DNA of 64,000 bases from Henckelia pumila (lineage: Eukaryota > Streptophyta > Magnoliopsida > Lamiales > Gesneriaceae), in the NCBI RefSeq assembly GCF_033568475.1, contig NC_133123.1:155511753-155575752 (forward strand), read 5' to 3'. The notes beneath the pieces were generated by a model. It searched no databases. It was given only the letters and a program-made list of their open reading frames with translations, and was not told the DNA's origin. This document shows, one piece after another, positions 46,038 to 56,607 of the stretch. Each line of letters starts with the position of its first letter. Position 1 is the stretch's first letter. Position numbers and translations under genes: made by a program.

Positions 46038-47929
46038 CTAATCATCTGCCTCTTCAGCTTGCTCAGCACTTGATTCTACTCCCCCTTTTTGTCCAGAAGG
46101 CCCTGGTAGTCCAAGTTTAGTCCTGTATTCAGCCATGAAGGCTTCATAGTACTCGAGATCAGCTTTGGCTTGTGCAATTTTCAGTTTAGCATGAGTCATT
46201 TGAGCACGAATTGCAGTAGAATTCAACGTAATCACAGCAGTGTTATGAATAGACATAGGTGGAACAAACTCAGTGTTGGCGACACTGGGTACCACACCAG
46301 TCCATGGTAGATCAATCATCCTATTTCCTTTCAGCAAACTAGGTGCGATCTTGATAAGCTCATCTCCTCCAATCAATTCTTCATCATCCTCTTTCGTGAA
46401 GCCTTGAGATTCCAGCATACCATAGATCAATGAAGGAAACGGAAACTTAGTTGCTTTCCAACCACCTTCTCGAAAGGTCATAATATTTTCAAACACCAAA
46501 TTACCAAAGTCCAAAGGAGCTTGAGTTTCAATGGCAAACAGCGCAAGGGCTTGTGGCTTAGTTACCACTGTTGTATTGGTAAATGGCGTCCAATTCCTGA
46601 TTGCAATTTTGTAAAGCACAGAAAATAAAGAAGTAAGCTTTGCAGCTGACAACTTGTCTGGGTGCAGTGGAAATTTTTGAACCATTCCTCCAGTGATCAC
46701 TTTAGTGACTTGATCAATATCCTCAGTAACTGCATCATCATCGATATCAGGAGTATTGTAGTGTTCATTGATCAAAACAGGAGTAAAATCATACACCTTT
46801 CCTCGGATGTACACTCTTCCAAACTTAAATGATTTTTCATCTCCAGTCTTCATGTTCAGATTGCAGTAAAATTCTAACACAGCTCTTCTTGAAAATGGTC
46901 CGGCAGTGGTGACAGTAGAAAATAAATTCTGCTGTTTCAAGAAAGTCACCAAATTCTGCTTCTCGAAGGACACTTCATCAATATTTCTTTCTTCCCAACA
47001 GTCTTTTCCAGACAGAGCTTCCCATTCATCAGCAGATTCCTTTGAATAAAACTGAATATTGTATGCCTTAGCAGGATCAATATCAGAGTCAGAGTCAGAT
47101 TCAGCAGCAGTGTTGTCATCAGTGTTGGAAACACTGTCATCAGCAACTTGTTCCTCAGAACTTCCAGAACCATCAGAAGCAGCATCCGCATAGTCTTCTT
47201 CCTCAGAACTCGAAAAATATGAACTATCAGACTCCTGAGGCCGGTTATTCTCAAACTCTTGCATCATTTCAGCATCTGGTTCATAACCATAAGATAGAAC
47301 TTGTGAAGGTGCAACTGGTTTAGCCTTGGTTTTTCGAATATTCGCCATGAAAGTGGCCAGTGAAATTTCCTCATCAGTAGACACTGGAGCCTCTGTGGTT
47401 GGCTTTGTGGTATCATCAACAACAGCAGCACTAGATGACTCTTTCTCAGTAGAAGCCATATCAGTAGAAATTTCATCAGAAGAATCATCATCACTAGACG
47501 AAAATCCTTTATTCGATTTGGCCTTTTCAGCAACAGAGGTTTTTGTCCTAGCAACCACCTCAAAATTTTGATCCGCAGAATCTTCTCCAGATGAGAAATC
47601 TGGATCATCCAAAATAGGACGTGAAGTCTCCCCCTTACCACGAAATCTCTTATTGGTAGTGAAATCGGGGTTGAAGCCTGCTTGGCGCTTTGACCTTCTC
47701 GCTATTGGCTGTGTTGGGAACACACGATTCAACACTGAGAAATCAGGAGGATTCTCAAGGTCGATTTCGTTCCCGGGTTCTCCTGGTGCAATTTCTGCCA
47801 ACGGTGTAGGTTGATGGCAACATGTACAATCGAGAGAATAGGATCAGAAGATAGCTCCGAAGGCTTGTCTTCCTCTTGATAACCCATCTCCGATCGTATA
47901 TCATGCGAATCGAAAGTTTTGCCTGCCAT
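46038..47929 (-). pseudogene. ORF3 of Copia element 2, one frameshift near its start
   Basis: The main open frame runs from about 47801 to the stop at 46038 (587 residues). The likely original ATG is at 47929 in another frame, with words such as MAGKTFDSHDIRSEM, so a one-base indel near 47810-47830 probably separates them. The N-terminal half is acidic and Ser-rich with several Asp/Glu runs. From about residue 250 (FYSKESADEWEALSG) to 500 lies the same putative plant transposon protein domain as in element 1, with REFY-like RAVLEFYCNL, an RGKVYDFTP segment and a FPSLIYGML segment. A coiled coil (about 530-570) and a Gly/Lys tail follow. No membrane segment or signal peptide is seen. The protein sits between pol and the polypurine tract. 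Confidence 0.7.
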
Positions 47930-48953
47930 TATAAACAAGATAAAAATTAAGGGTTTCAGAGAATTTTTGCAGAGAGAGTTAGAAAAGATTGAAGACGATA
48001 AGATCAATTTCTACAGTGCTTAGAAATATATAGGAATATGGGGTTCAAACGGTAAAAAAAATCAAAAGCTCCTATCTCTCATATCAGACTAAGAATCTCC
48101 CAACGGTAACAATTCTCCTACGGGTAAAAAAATCTCTCTAATTAAGGAAATTAAATTTGATTAATTAAGGATATCCCGAAACTCTTACTTAAGAATATAT
48201 CAATATTCCCCAAAAATAAATAACTCCACATCGAGTTTTAACTCCACTGAAACATATTCAATCTCAATCAATTCAATTTTCAGCAAGTTGAGCAATTTTT
48301 CCAATTTTTGTTCGTCTTTGAAATGTTAATCCTGAGCACGATATGATCACAATAAATGCAAAATGCATGACCTAATTTATGTCTAAAACAGAATGTAATG
48401 AGATTAGATCAAAAATGATGCATGCAAAGTGTGTGCAGCACGTGTTAAGTACCAGTATTGGCAACACTTCCCAACAACACTGTAGTCTTCAAAATACTTT
48501 TGAATTTGTCACACTTCCAGAGCCATGTGTTTCTTCTTTTTATTTTGATTCAGAAGTGGTAGCCTGTACACTAAAAGAACGGTCTTCATTGGACTCTCTT
48601 AGGTAGCTTTTTCCAATTTTTTTTCGATTTTAGTTTGATTTTCAAGACATTGGTCACTGAAATTTTATCAAACCATGCTTTTTAATTTTTAAAACCACTT
48701 TTCACATGGGACAAGATCATGAAATACACGAACATCCCTCAACTATTTCGTGGTTTAAAGCATATTTTCATGGCAAGTGTGTTCTGAAAATAACTTTGAC
48801 AGAAGAACTACAAAGTGTCAGTCAGTATTATCCAACAGTGCAAAACATAAAACAATATGAATATGCAGTATGCCTAAAGTCCTAAAAATGCTCATGCATG
48901 TTTGGTGTTGTCCGTCAGTGTTGGCAACACTTAAGGACAGCAACCTTGAGTTC

Positions 48954-50855
48954 TTATAAAGAACACATGTTGAGAGATTTCCTAAGACTGGAGAATCTCT
49001 CGAAGTTTAATGCTTTTGTAAAAATATCGGCCAGTTGGTTATTGGTCCCAACAAACTCCATTTGGATCATGTCCTTCTCAACCAAATCTCGAATGAAGTG
49101 ATGTCTTATGTCAATATGTTTAGTTCGAGAGTGTTGTACTGGGTTTTTTGATATATCTATAGCACTTGAGTTATCACAGTACACAATTGGTGTTTCACTT
49201 TTAAGACCATAGTCTTGTAGCATTTGATTCATCCAAATTAATTGAGAACAACAACTTTCCGCTGCCACATATTCGGATTCAGCAGTGGAAAGTGACACGC
49301 AGTTCTGCTTCCTACTATACCATGAAACCAAGTTGTTACCCAAATAAAAATAACCACCCGTGGTGCTTTTCCTCTCATCAACATCTCCTGCCCAATCAGC
49401 ATCACTATAGCCTACCAAATTAGTATTGGTTTACCATAACCCTAAGTCTAAAGTGCCTGCAACATACTTCAAAATTCGTTTTACAGCTTTCATATGTGTG
49501 ACTTTAGGATCAGATTGATATCGGGCACACAAACAGACACTGAACATAATATCAGGTCGACTTGCACTTAGATACAACAGACTTTCAATTATGCTTCTGT
49601 ACAAAGTGTTGTCAACACTGTCAGCAACACTGTCTTTGCACAGTTTTTCATTAGTTCCCATTGGTGTTTTCATATGTCTAACATGATCAGTACAAAACCT
49701 TTTCACCAAATTCTTAGCATATTTGCTTTGACACAAAAAGATTCCATCACTCATTTGTTTCACTTGTAATCCTAGAAAGTAATTCAACTCACCTACCATG
49801 CTCATTTCAAAGGTAGCAGTCATGCTTTCAACAAAATCATTTACAAGTTTTTGAGATGAAGCACAGAAAATTATGTCATCAACATAGATTTGACAGATAA
49901 GAATGTTACCTTGTACTTTTTGAACAAAAAGTGTTTTATCTACCTCACCTCTTTTGAATCCAATGTCAAGCAAATACTCCGTGAGTCTTCCATACCAAGC
50001 ACGAGGTGCTTGTTTCAATCCATATAAGGCCTTCTTCAATTTATAAACATGATCAAGATGATGTGGATCTTTGAATCCCTTAGGCTGTCTTACATAAACT
50101 TCTTCACTCAAAATTCCATTAAAAAATGCTCTTTTTACATCCATTTGAAAAATTTTCATTTTCATGTGACATGCAATAGCCAACAATAATCTAACAGATT
50201 CTATTCGGGCTACAGGAGCGAAGGTTTCATTAAAGTCCACCCCCTCAACTTGTGTATACCCTTGAGCTACCAACCTCGCCTTATTCCTCACAATATTTCC
50301 TGATTCATCAGTTTTGTTCTTAAAAATCCACTTTGTTCCAGTGATATTACTATGATAATGTGGAGGAACTAAGATCCACACATCATTCCTAACAAATTGT
50401 TCAAGTTCATCATGCATAGAATTGACCCAAAACTCACCTTTTAAAGCCTCACCAACATTTTTTGGTTCAATACTAGACACAAAGCAAGAATGTCTTACCT
50501 GAGAGTATGCGGAAGTCATGCACACTAACCCACTCATCTTTCGATAATCAACTTTTTCCTTTCTTCGGGTCTGCATCCTTCCTTGTGCATCTTCTATGAT
50601 TTGTGAAGTAGGATGGTTTTTCTGAATCTTGCTAGGTACATCATGTCCAGCATCTCGTATTTCATCTTCAAAATCATCCTGTTCTTCTGTACTCTGTTCA
50701 TTCATATTCAATGTTGGACTCAGTGTTGTGCTGAGTGATTTTTCATGTGGGACAACGCTAGTGACAACACTGGAATCAGTCTGTGAAGAGACAGTATCTA
50801 GCAGATCATCAATATTGTCTTCAATTGTTTTCTCTTTCAGATCTTTTTGACACAC
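48954..50855 (-). pseudogene. RT and RNase H part of pol, Copia element 2
   Basis: The frame 50855-49431 (about 474 residues) has the RT core with QMDVK, the active-site word YVDDIIF and the GLKQAPRAW segment. A TAA at 49431-49433 interrupts it. The same frame then continues (49418-48954) with RNase H words SDADWAGD, STAESEYVAAESCC and HIDIRHHFIRDL. There is no ATG at the 5' edge. Upstream the sequence jumps from the start of the integrase region straight into the integrase-RT linker, so the integrase catalytic core is deleted and the frame has changed at about 50855. Confidence 0.9.
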
Positions 50856-51484
50856 ACATATGGAACTCCAGAAGTTAGATTTGGCATTCCCCGTAAAACA
50901 TCATACTGGCTCAGTTTCTTCAATGCTTTGAAGTTGGCATGTCTCAACTTTTGATGTCATAAATTCAAATCATCAACCTTGGTGAATTTGCAAGCAAGTT
51001 CCTATCCAAGTTGATAACAGTTGTCCGATGATCTAGACCCTGTCAAAACACACGAATTACTTTTATCAAAAACTTGACATAAATTCTTATCAAATTTAAC
51101 ATAAAGATCATCATCACAAAGTTGACTAATGCTAATAAGATTTGCATTTAATCCTTCAACATGTAGAATATTGTGAAGCTTAGACAGTCCTTCTACATTC
51201 AAAGTTCCTTTTCCAACAATCTTTCCATTGGCTCCTCCTCCATATGTCACTTTTCCTTTATCCTGTTCAACATAGTCAGAAAGATACTTCTTCAATCCTG
51301 TCATATGGCGTGAACTGCCACTGTCGAAGTACCAATGACCTGCAACATTAGTTTTTAAGGAAGTATAAACAACATTACAACTGGATTTAGCTTTTGGTAC
51401 CCAAACCTTTTTCTCAATATTTTTCCTCCTGGCAGTGTTCTGGTTCAGTGTTGGCAACACTGATGACAGTTCTTGCCTGGAATT
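50856..51484 (-). pseudogene. Protease and start of integrase, Copia element 2
   Basis: The frame contains the protease active-site word YFDSGSSRHMTG and the following GKVTYGGGANGKIVGKG segment. Stops lie at 51002-51004 (TAG) and, a little further on, at a TGA where relatives have Trp before a HQKL-type integrase zinc site. After a [11 protein letters not shown] segment the integrase core is absent. Upstream, the frame is separated from gag by the TGA at 51485-51487. Confidence 0.85.
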
Positions 51485-53333
51485 TCAGTACATATAGTCA
51501 TACCTGAGTTTGAAATAATAAGGCTTGATGTGACCTTGCTTGTGACAGTAATGACAAACAAACAAACGCTTCATTTGCTTTTTCTTCTGAACATGAGCTT
51601 GTGCCTTCAATGGAATTGGTTTTTCCTTTGGAATTGCAATAGGAATGCTAGCAGATTTACTGTTCTCTTTTACAAAAACAGTTTTCGATGACTCCCCAAC
51701 TTCAAACTTGCTATTATGAAATCCTAGACCAGCTCTATCATCTTTTTCCATCATCAGAATTGAATCCAGCTTGATCTTGCTTGAATTAAACTTTGCGAGA
51801 ATTGCATTGGCTCTTCCAAGCTCTTCTTTGACCTTGCCTAGTTCTAAATCCTTTTTGCTCTGAACAACTTCAAGTCTAGCCATTGAAGCTTTCAGTTCAC
51901 TGTTCTCCTTTGTTAAAGCAAAATTTGTCTTGTTCCTTAATATCCAGTCATTATACAATTCTTCATACATCTTCTAAGCATTATCCCAAGACAGTTCTAC
52001 TTCACCAGCTTCCTGATTTGAGTCTCCAGAAACAGATGCATTCAGACAAAGTACTTTTTGGTCAGTGTTGTGACCAAGTGTTGTGACACCTGTGATAACA
52101 CTATGTTTCTTCTGCAGCACCAAAACTGAAAGGGCATTGTGAGTCTCTTCTTCTCCTTGTTCTGTTCCTTCCTCATCTTTATCATCACTTAGGGAAGCAC
52201 ACATTCCTTTGCGAAGTCTGGTTGGGCACTCATTAGCATAGTGACCGAAGCCCGTGCACTCATGACATTTCACAAATTCAAACTTCTTTGAGATATTCAG
52301 TGTTTTTCCTTCTTTCTAAAAGTGATTTTGACTCTTTGAATGGATGGTATTCTGTTCTGGTTCGCATATCCTCAATGGTTTTCCAACAGTAGGAGCATTC
52401 AAAACTTTAGGTTTCTGACCAGGTTTCTTAAAATCTCTCATTCTCTTCAAGTAGTTACCAAATTGTTTGGTAAGAAAAGCAATGGAATCATCTCCTAGAT
52501 CAGACTCGTTTACTCCCTGTGTCAAATCAACAAAATCATGGTATGAGTCGTTAGAAACTTGAAGTGCAATAGACTTACCTTTGTCCTTTTTTCCAAAATT
52601 TATCTCTAACTCATATGTTCGAAGCGAACTCATCAATTCATCCAAACCCAGAATTGATGTGTCTTTTGATTCATCAATAGCACAAATCTTCATTTGAAAT
52701 ATTTCGGGCAGTGATCTCAACACTTTGCTCACCAAGCGTTCATTTGAAATAGTATCACCAAGATCAATTGCCTCATTCTCGATCTTTCTCAAGCGGCGTT
52801 CATAATCATCGATCGTCTCACTTTCTTCCATTCTCAGATTTTCAAACTGAGTAGTGAGAATCCTTCTTTTGGTTCGACGCACACTATCGGAATCTTCACA
52901 GTGCATTTGAAGTTTTTTCCAAGCCTGTTTAGCACATACACAGTTAGTGACCAGTGCAAACATATTAGAATCAAGAAATGTAAATATAGCATTAAGAGCT
53001 TTTTTGTTCATATTCGAAGCAGCAGTTTCATCGGCATTCCATTCCGTTTCTGGTTTGAGGAGAAAATATCCTTCTCCATCAGTTCTCCTTGGTGGATTCC
53101 AGCCTTGTAACACACGCTGCCATGCCTTTTCATCAATCGATTTGATGTAGGCACACATCATAACTTTCCAGATAGAATAGTTGGATCCATCCAAGATTGG
53201 AGGGCGTTAAGAAGTTCCTGAATAAGGTATCTCCATTTTGATGTCCTGTCAAACACAAAAACAGAATCACACTTAGTATCGTCAAGTGAATGTCTCTGAC
53301 GCCAATTGTAAGGTTTGGACGGTATGAAATCAC
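51485..53333 (-). pseudogene. gag of Copia element 2, several stops
   Basis: The main open part is 53194-52316 (292 residues), with the Copia gag core around DGSNYSIWKVMMCAY and a motif near ERRLRKIENEAI. Its start is damaged: the matching N-terminal words (GHQNGDTLFRNFLTP) sit in another frame just upstream (about 53200-53270), separated by a one-base shift, and no ATG begins them. A TAG at 52316-52318 is followed in frame by the zinc knuckle CHECTGFGHYANEC (about 52226-52267). A second TAG lies at 51974-51976 and a TGA at 51485-51487. A second CX2C-type knuckle (CHYCHKQGH) near 51530 has lost its last Cys to Tyr. Confidence 0.85.
53293..53304 (-). promoter_or_regulatory. Primer binding site region of Copia element 2
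   Basis: The sense strand reads TGGCGTCAGAGA two bases inside the 5' LTR. It matches the initiator Met tRNA type (TGGTATCAGAGC) at 9 of 12 bases. It may be a mutated site or may match another tRNA. Confidence 0.5.
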
Positions 53334-54084
53334 AGAAATACCAGAAAATGTTTCGAGTGCGTGTTATCTTTTAGTGTTGTCAACACTTCACGATAACACT
53401 ATGCAGCAGAATAACTAACTAACAGTAAAAGTAAATAACACACAGATATTTATGCACAAGTACTAAGTACTTGTACGATGCCTCATGGCGAAATAATCAC
53501 TAGAAAATCAAATCAGTTTACAAAAATCAACTAGTGATTGTTTTACGAAAAATCTACTTTTCTCAACAGATTGAGAAAATAAAAGACTTCCTAAAAACTA
53601 GTAAGAACTAGAATAATAAATCAATAGGAAGTTCTAAACCGAAAAACGAAAACCAAATAAACACTTTCTGAACAACACTTCACTCGTGTGTTCTTCAGTG
53701 TTTCCAACACTACTCGACAATACAACGTAGCAGTAGTATCTCTTCAGAAATTCTTCAATGATCGAACTTCAATACTCTAGAATTTCTGCAGTACTTTCTC
53801 TATGTATTTTGCTCTCTATGTTTCACTATCTTGATCTCTCTATCTCATTGTTCTGTTCTCAGATCGGTCCAAGCACTTTTATAAATAGATCTTCAATATG
53901 TTTCCATAAATAAGAACCTACAAAGCATGAAAACAATATATCATCAGAATCAAATATTTCGAATCAAGATATAACTGATATTACTAATTTTAAAACTTGT
54001 TCTAAGAAAGACAAAACTATAAATATAAAAATTGAATGCAATAAAAAAATAATTTAAAAAACATGTGCAAGACATGTTCTTTCA
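53307..54084 (-). repeat. Copia element 2, 5' LTR
   Basis: This is the upstream 778-bp repeat in the sense direction. It has an exact AGTGTTGTCAACACT at 53373-53387. A TATA-like box (sense TTTATAAAAG) lies near 53877-53887. Confidence 0.94.
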
Positions 54085-54285
54085 ATATTATTGAAAATTA
54101 TTAAATTAAATCTTACAAGCTTCTCAAGAGACTCATAGGTCATAAGCCACTTGCATTTTAAACTTATTTCTTTTTGAATCATTCACATCGATCCAAATAC
54201 GACCTTAAGACTAAATTTGGATCGTGATTTCCTATTTTATATTTGATTCTCAATGGAATTATAACTTGAATTAAAACGCATTGAT

Positions 54286-54690
54286 TGTAACGCCTCAGAT
54301 TCGAGGAATGTCCCCACTATATCAAGATGAGTCTTTTCAGCGTGCTTATGTCCTCACTTACACGCACCCTGGGAAACTTTCCAATGGGTAACTCATCCTA
54401 TAATTGTCTCAATTCAAGCACGCTTAAATTTGGAGTTCTTATGTGATGAGCTCTCGAAAGAAATATGCACCTTCTTAATATGAGTAGTAAATATCAAATA
54501 TTTTAAGTCTTCCTCAATCGTGTAGTCTCATACCTACACAGTCTCAGAATCTCTCTCATTTCGGCACGAGGTCGGTTCATTCAAATATCTCTTCATCTAG
54601 AAGCTTGTCAGGAGCCGCTTATTGTTCATGCAACCTCTTAGTACGGGCAATCAATACTCTCCACCCTCTTATTAACCCCGAGCATCACAT
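54286..54690 (-). mobile_element. Cassandra-type TRIM LTR with 5S rRNA-like segment
   Basis: The stretch starts TGTAACGCC. Its segment at 54369-54450 resembles the complement of plant 5S rRNA: words such as CTGGGAAACTT, GGTAACTCATCCTA and AAGCACGCTTAAATTTGGAG match its C-box and A-box regions. Cassandra elements are terminal-repeat retrotransposons in miniature that carry 5S-derived sequence in their LTRs. The sequence after it also matches my memory of that family. The right end is approximate. Only one LTR is clear, and no paired copy with a target duplication was found, so this may be a solo LTR. Confidence 0.6.
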
Positions 54691-55377
54691 TAATATTAAA
54701 CGATTGCATGTGCCTTCGTTGAATCGTCAACTGCTTAATTGAAGTGAGTTATGTGACCCTGATACGGTGCTAATATGTTCAATATCACATAACCACTTCC
54801 ACGAACAATGACTGAAATACAAAACCAAACAACCAAATTAATATGTCAAGAAAACGAAAAATACATGATTAAAAATCATTTCTGATAACAGAACGGATGA
54901 ATTAAATTTTAATAATATATTTTCTTTTAACTTGAAAATATATATTCCCAATATTGAGTGAGAGATTTAATTAATTAAATCCCTAAATTAAATGAGAGGG
55001 ATGGGAAGAATAATATAAAAAAGTAATGTTCGATAAGTCATTTTCTGTGCAGACAGTTATTTCTCTCATACCCCTGTCGAGGCAGCCAAAAAGTGCAATT
55101 AATTGCCAATGATAAATGCCTGCACAAATATATGCTACCAATAATTCAAACATTGCCAGAAACTGAAACATATAGAAATTAATAATGAATAAATATTTAT
55201 TTTAGAAAAGTATAAGTATTTACGTATTTAGCTTTGGGCCAAAATTTTAGGGATTTTAACAGGCCCGGATAGAGACTTGGCCCAAAAATGGGTAAATTTA
55301 ATTTAATTTCAGTTCACCCTTACATTTTGAATAATTTCACTTTCACCCTTGCATTTTTTAATAATTTCAAAATGTTG
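54691..55377. other. Unassigned intergenic DNA
   Basis: The first 150 bases may be the rest of the Cassandra-like element, including a GTGACCCTGATACGG run that vaguely resembles the complement of a primer binding site. Beyond that I see only AT-rich DNA. Confidence 0.4.
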
Positions 55378-55840
55378 GGGGTGGTATATATACGGTATCG
55401 TATCGAAAGTAATATATCGTATATTTTATCGAAAAGTGTGGTATAAAAAAATTTTATATCGATATTGTATCGTAAATTTCAGATATCTGGTATATCGAAA
55501 TTTTCGGCACATAACTGGCATATCGAAATTTCACGGTATATCAATATGTCGTTACGGTATATCAATATGTTGTTACGGTAGATCGGTATACACCGTTTTA
55601 TACCAAAAAATCTTATTTTTTTAAAAAATTCATTGTTTAAAAATATGATATATTTTAACATTTTTATATATTGTTTCGGTATTTCGGTATTCTAGTATAT
55701 ATCAACAATGTCAAGTTTCATATCGTTATCGTATCAAAAAATTCGGTATTGTTACTGTATTATACCGAAATTTTTGATATACCATATTTTTTCAGTACGA
55801 TAACATAAGTATATCGAAAATTTGGTATTTTTTTTCCACT
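55378..55840. repeat. Palindrome-rich CGGTATA locus, copy 2
   Basis: Variants of ACGGTATATCAATATG, TATCGAAATTTC and TTCGGTATTTCGGTAT recur in both orientations. It is the same type of sequence as 40200-40480, more diverged. Confidence 0.5.
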
Positions 55841-55870
55841 GAATGATATGACAATAATATACTATACATA

Positions 55871-55997
55871 AGTAGTGTTTGGGAGAGCTTCTTAAAATCA
55901 CTTCTCAGCTTTTTCGTTAACAAAATTTTAAAATTTTATAAAATTTTATTAACGAAAGGCTGAGAAGTGCTTCCTAGAAGCTCTCCCAAACACTACC
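55871..55997. mobile_element. Tourist-like MITE, copy 2 (127 bp)
   Basis: Termini GTAGTGTTTGGGAGAGCTTC and its inverted partner fold back on each other. ATA lies on each side (55868-55870 and 55998-56000). It belongs to the same family as 42901-43025 and keeps a longer stem (CACTTCTCAGCTTTT). Confidence 0.78.
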
Positions 55998-56523
55998 ATA
56001 TAAATCTAATGTCATGATTCACATTTATAACTCATTGTCGAACTTGAATCAAACGTCGAATTAAACAAATATGTGTAATTGATGTTTGTATGAGATATAT
56101 CATTCTATTATTTTATTAAGTATATAAATTTTGTTTAATTAAAAAAAAATATAAATTTTGTTTTCCCCAACGTTCACATATATTTAACAACGAACATTCT
56201 CCTTTAAAAAAAAAACAATGAACAAGAAGAAACACTTGTTAAGAAAAATGTCAAAACAATCATGAACAATAATATTAATTTTTGTTTCAATAAAATTAAA
56301 ATAATTTAATCAAAACATAAAAATGAAGCTTTAAGAACGTTTATTTCCAATTTTAATTTATATGTATATTAGATGTGATAATACATCATTATATATTTTT
56401 TTGAACATATAATACATCATTATATTGTTCTGCAAGTCTTTGGGTTATTTTGAGCCGCCCGATGTTACAAATCACGACCGTTCATTCTATCCGATAAAAC
56501 ACATTGCCTTCCTCCTCTCGAAG

Positions 56524-56532
56524 TTAGGGTTT
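56524..56532 (+). promoter_or_regulatory. Telo-box in the TIM9 promoter
   Basis: TTAGGGTTT lies 75 bases before the TIM9 start codon. Telo-boxes are common near the transcription start of plant genes for translation and organelle biogenesis. Confidence 0.5.
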
Positions 56533-56607
56533 TAGAGAACATCAATCACTGCATTGTAGAGTTATACTTCGTGCATCTCAGGTTGCTCTCTCCCGAAAAT
56601 CACCGAA

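Larger units (their letters stand above)
44966..54084 (-). mobile_element. Copia element 2: older, defective LTR retrotransposon, 9.1 kb
   Basis: LTRs of 778 bp (44966-45743 and 53307-54084) begin TGTAAGG and end TTTCA, flanked by the duplication ATATT (44961-44965 and 54085-54089). The sense direction is right to left. The LTRs differ at about 28 sites by eye, nearly all transitions, with no indels. Gag-pol is broken by several in-frame stops and frameshifts, and the integrase core is missing. The third frame (ORF3) after pol is still almost open. Like element 1, it appears Sirevirus-like. With no integrase it could move only with help from another copy. Confidence 0.93.
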
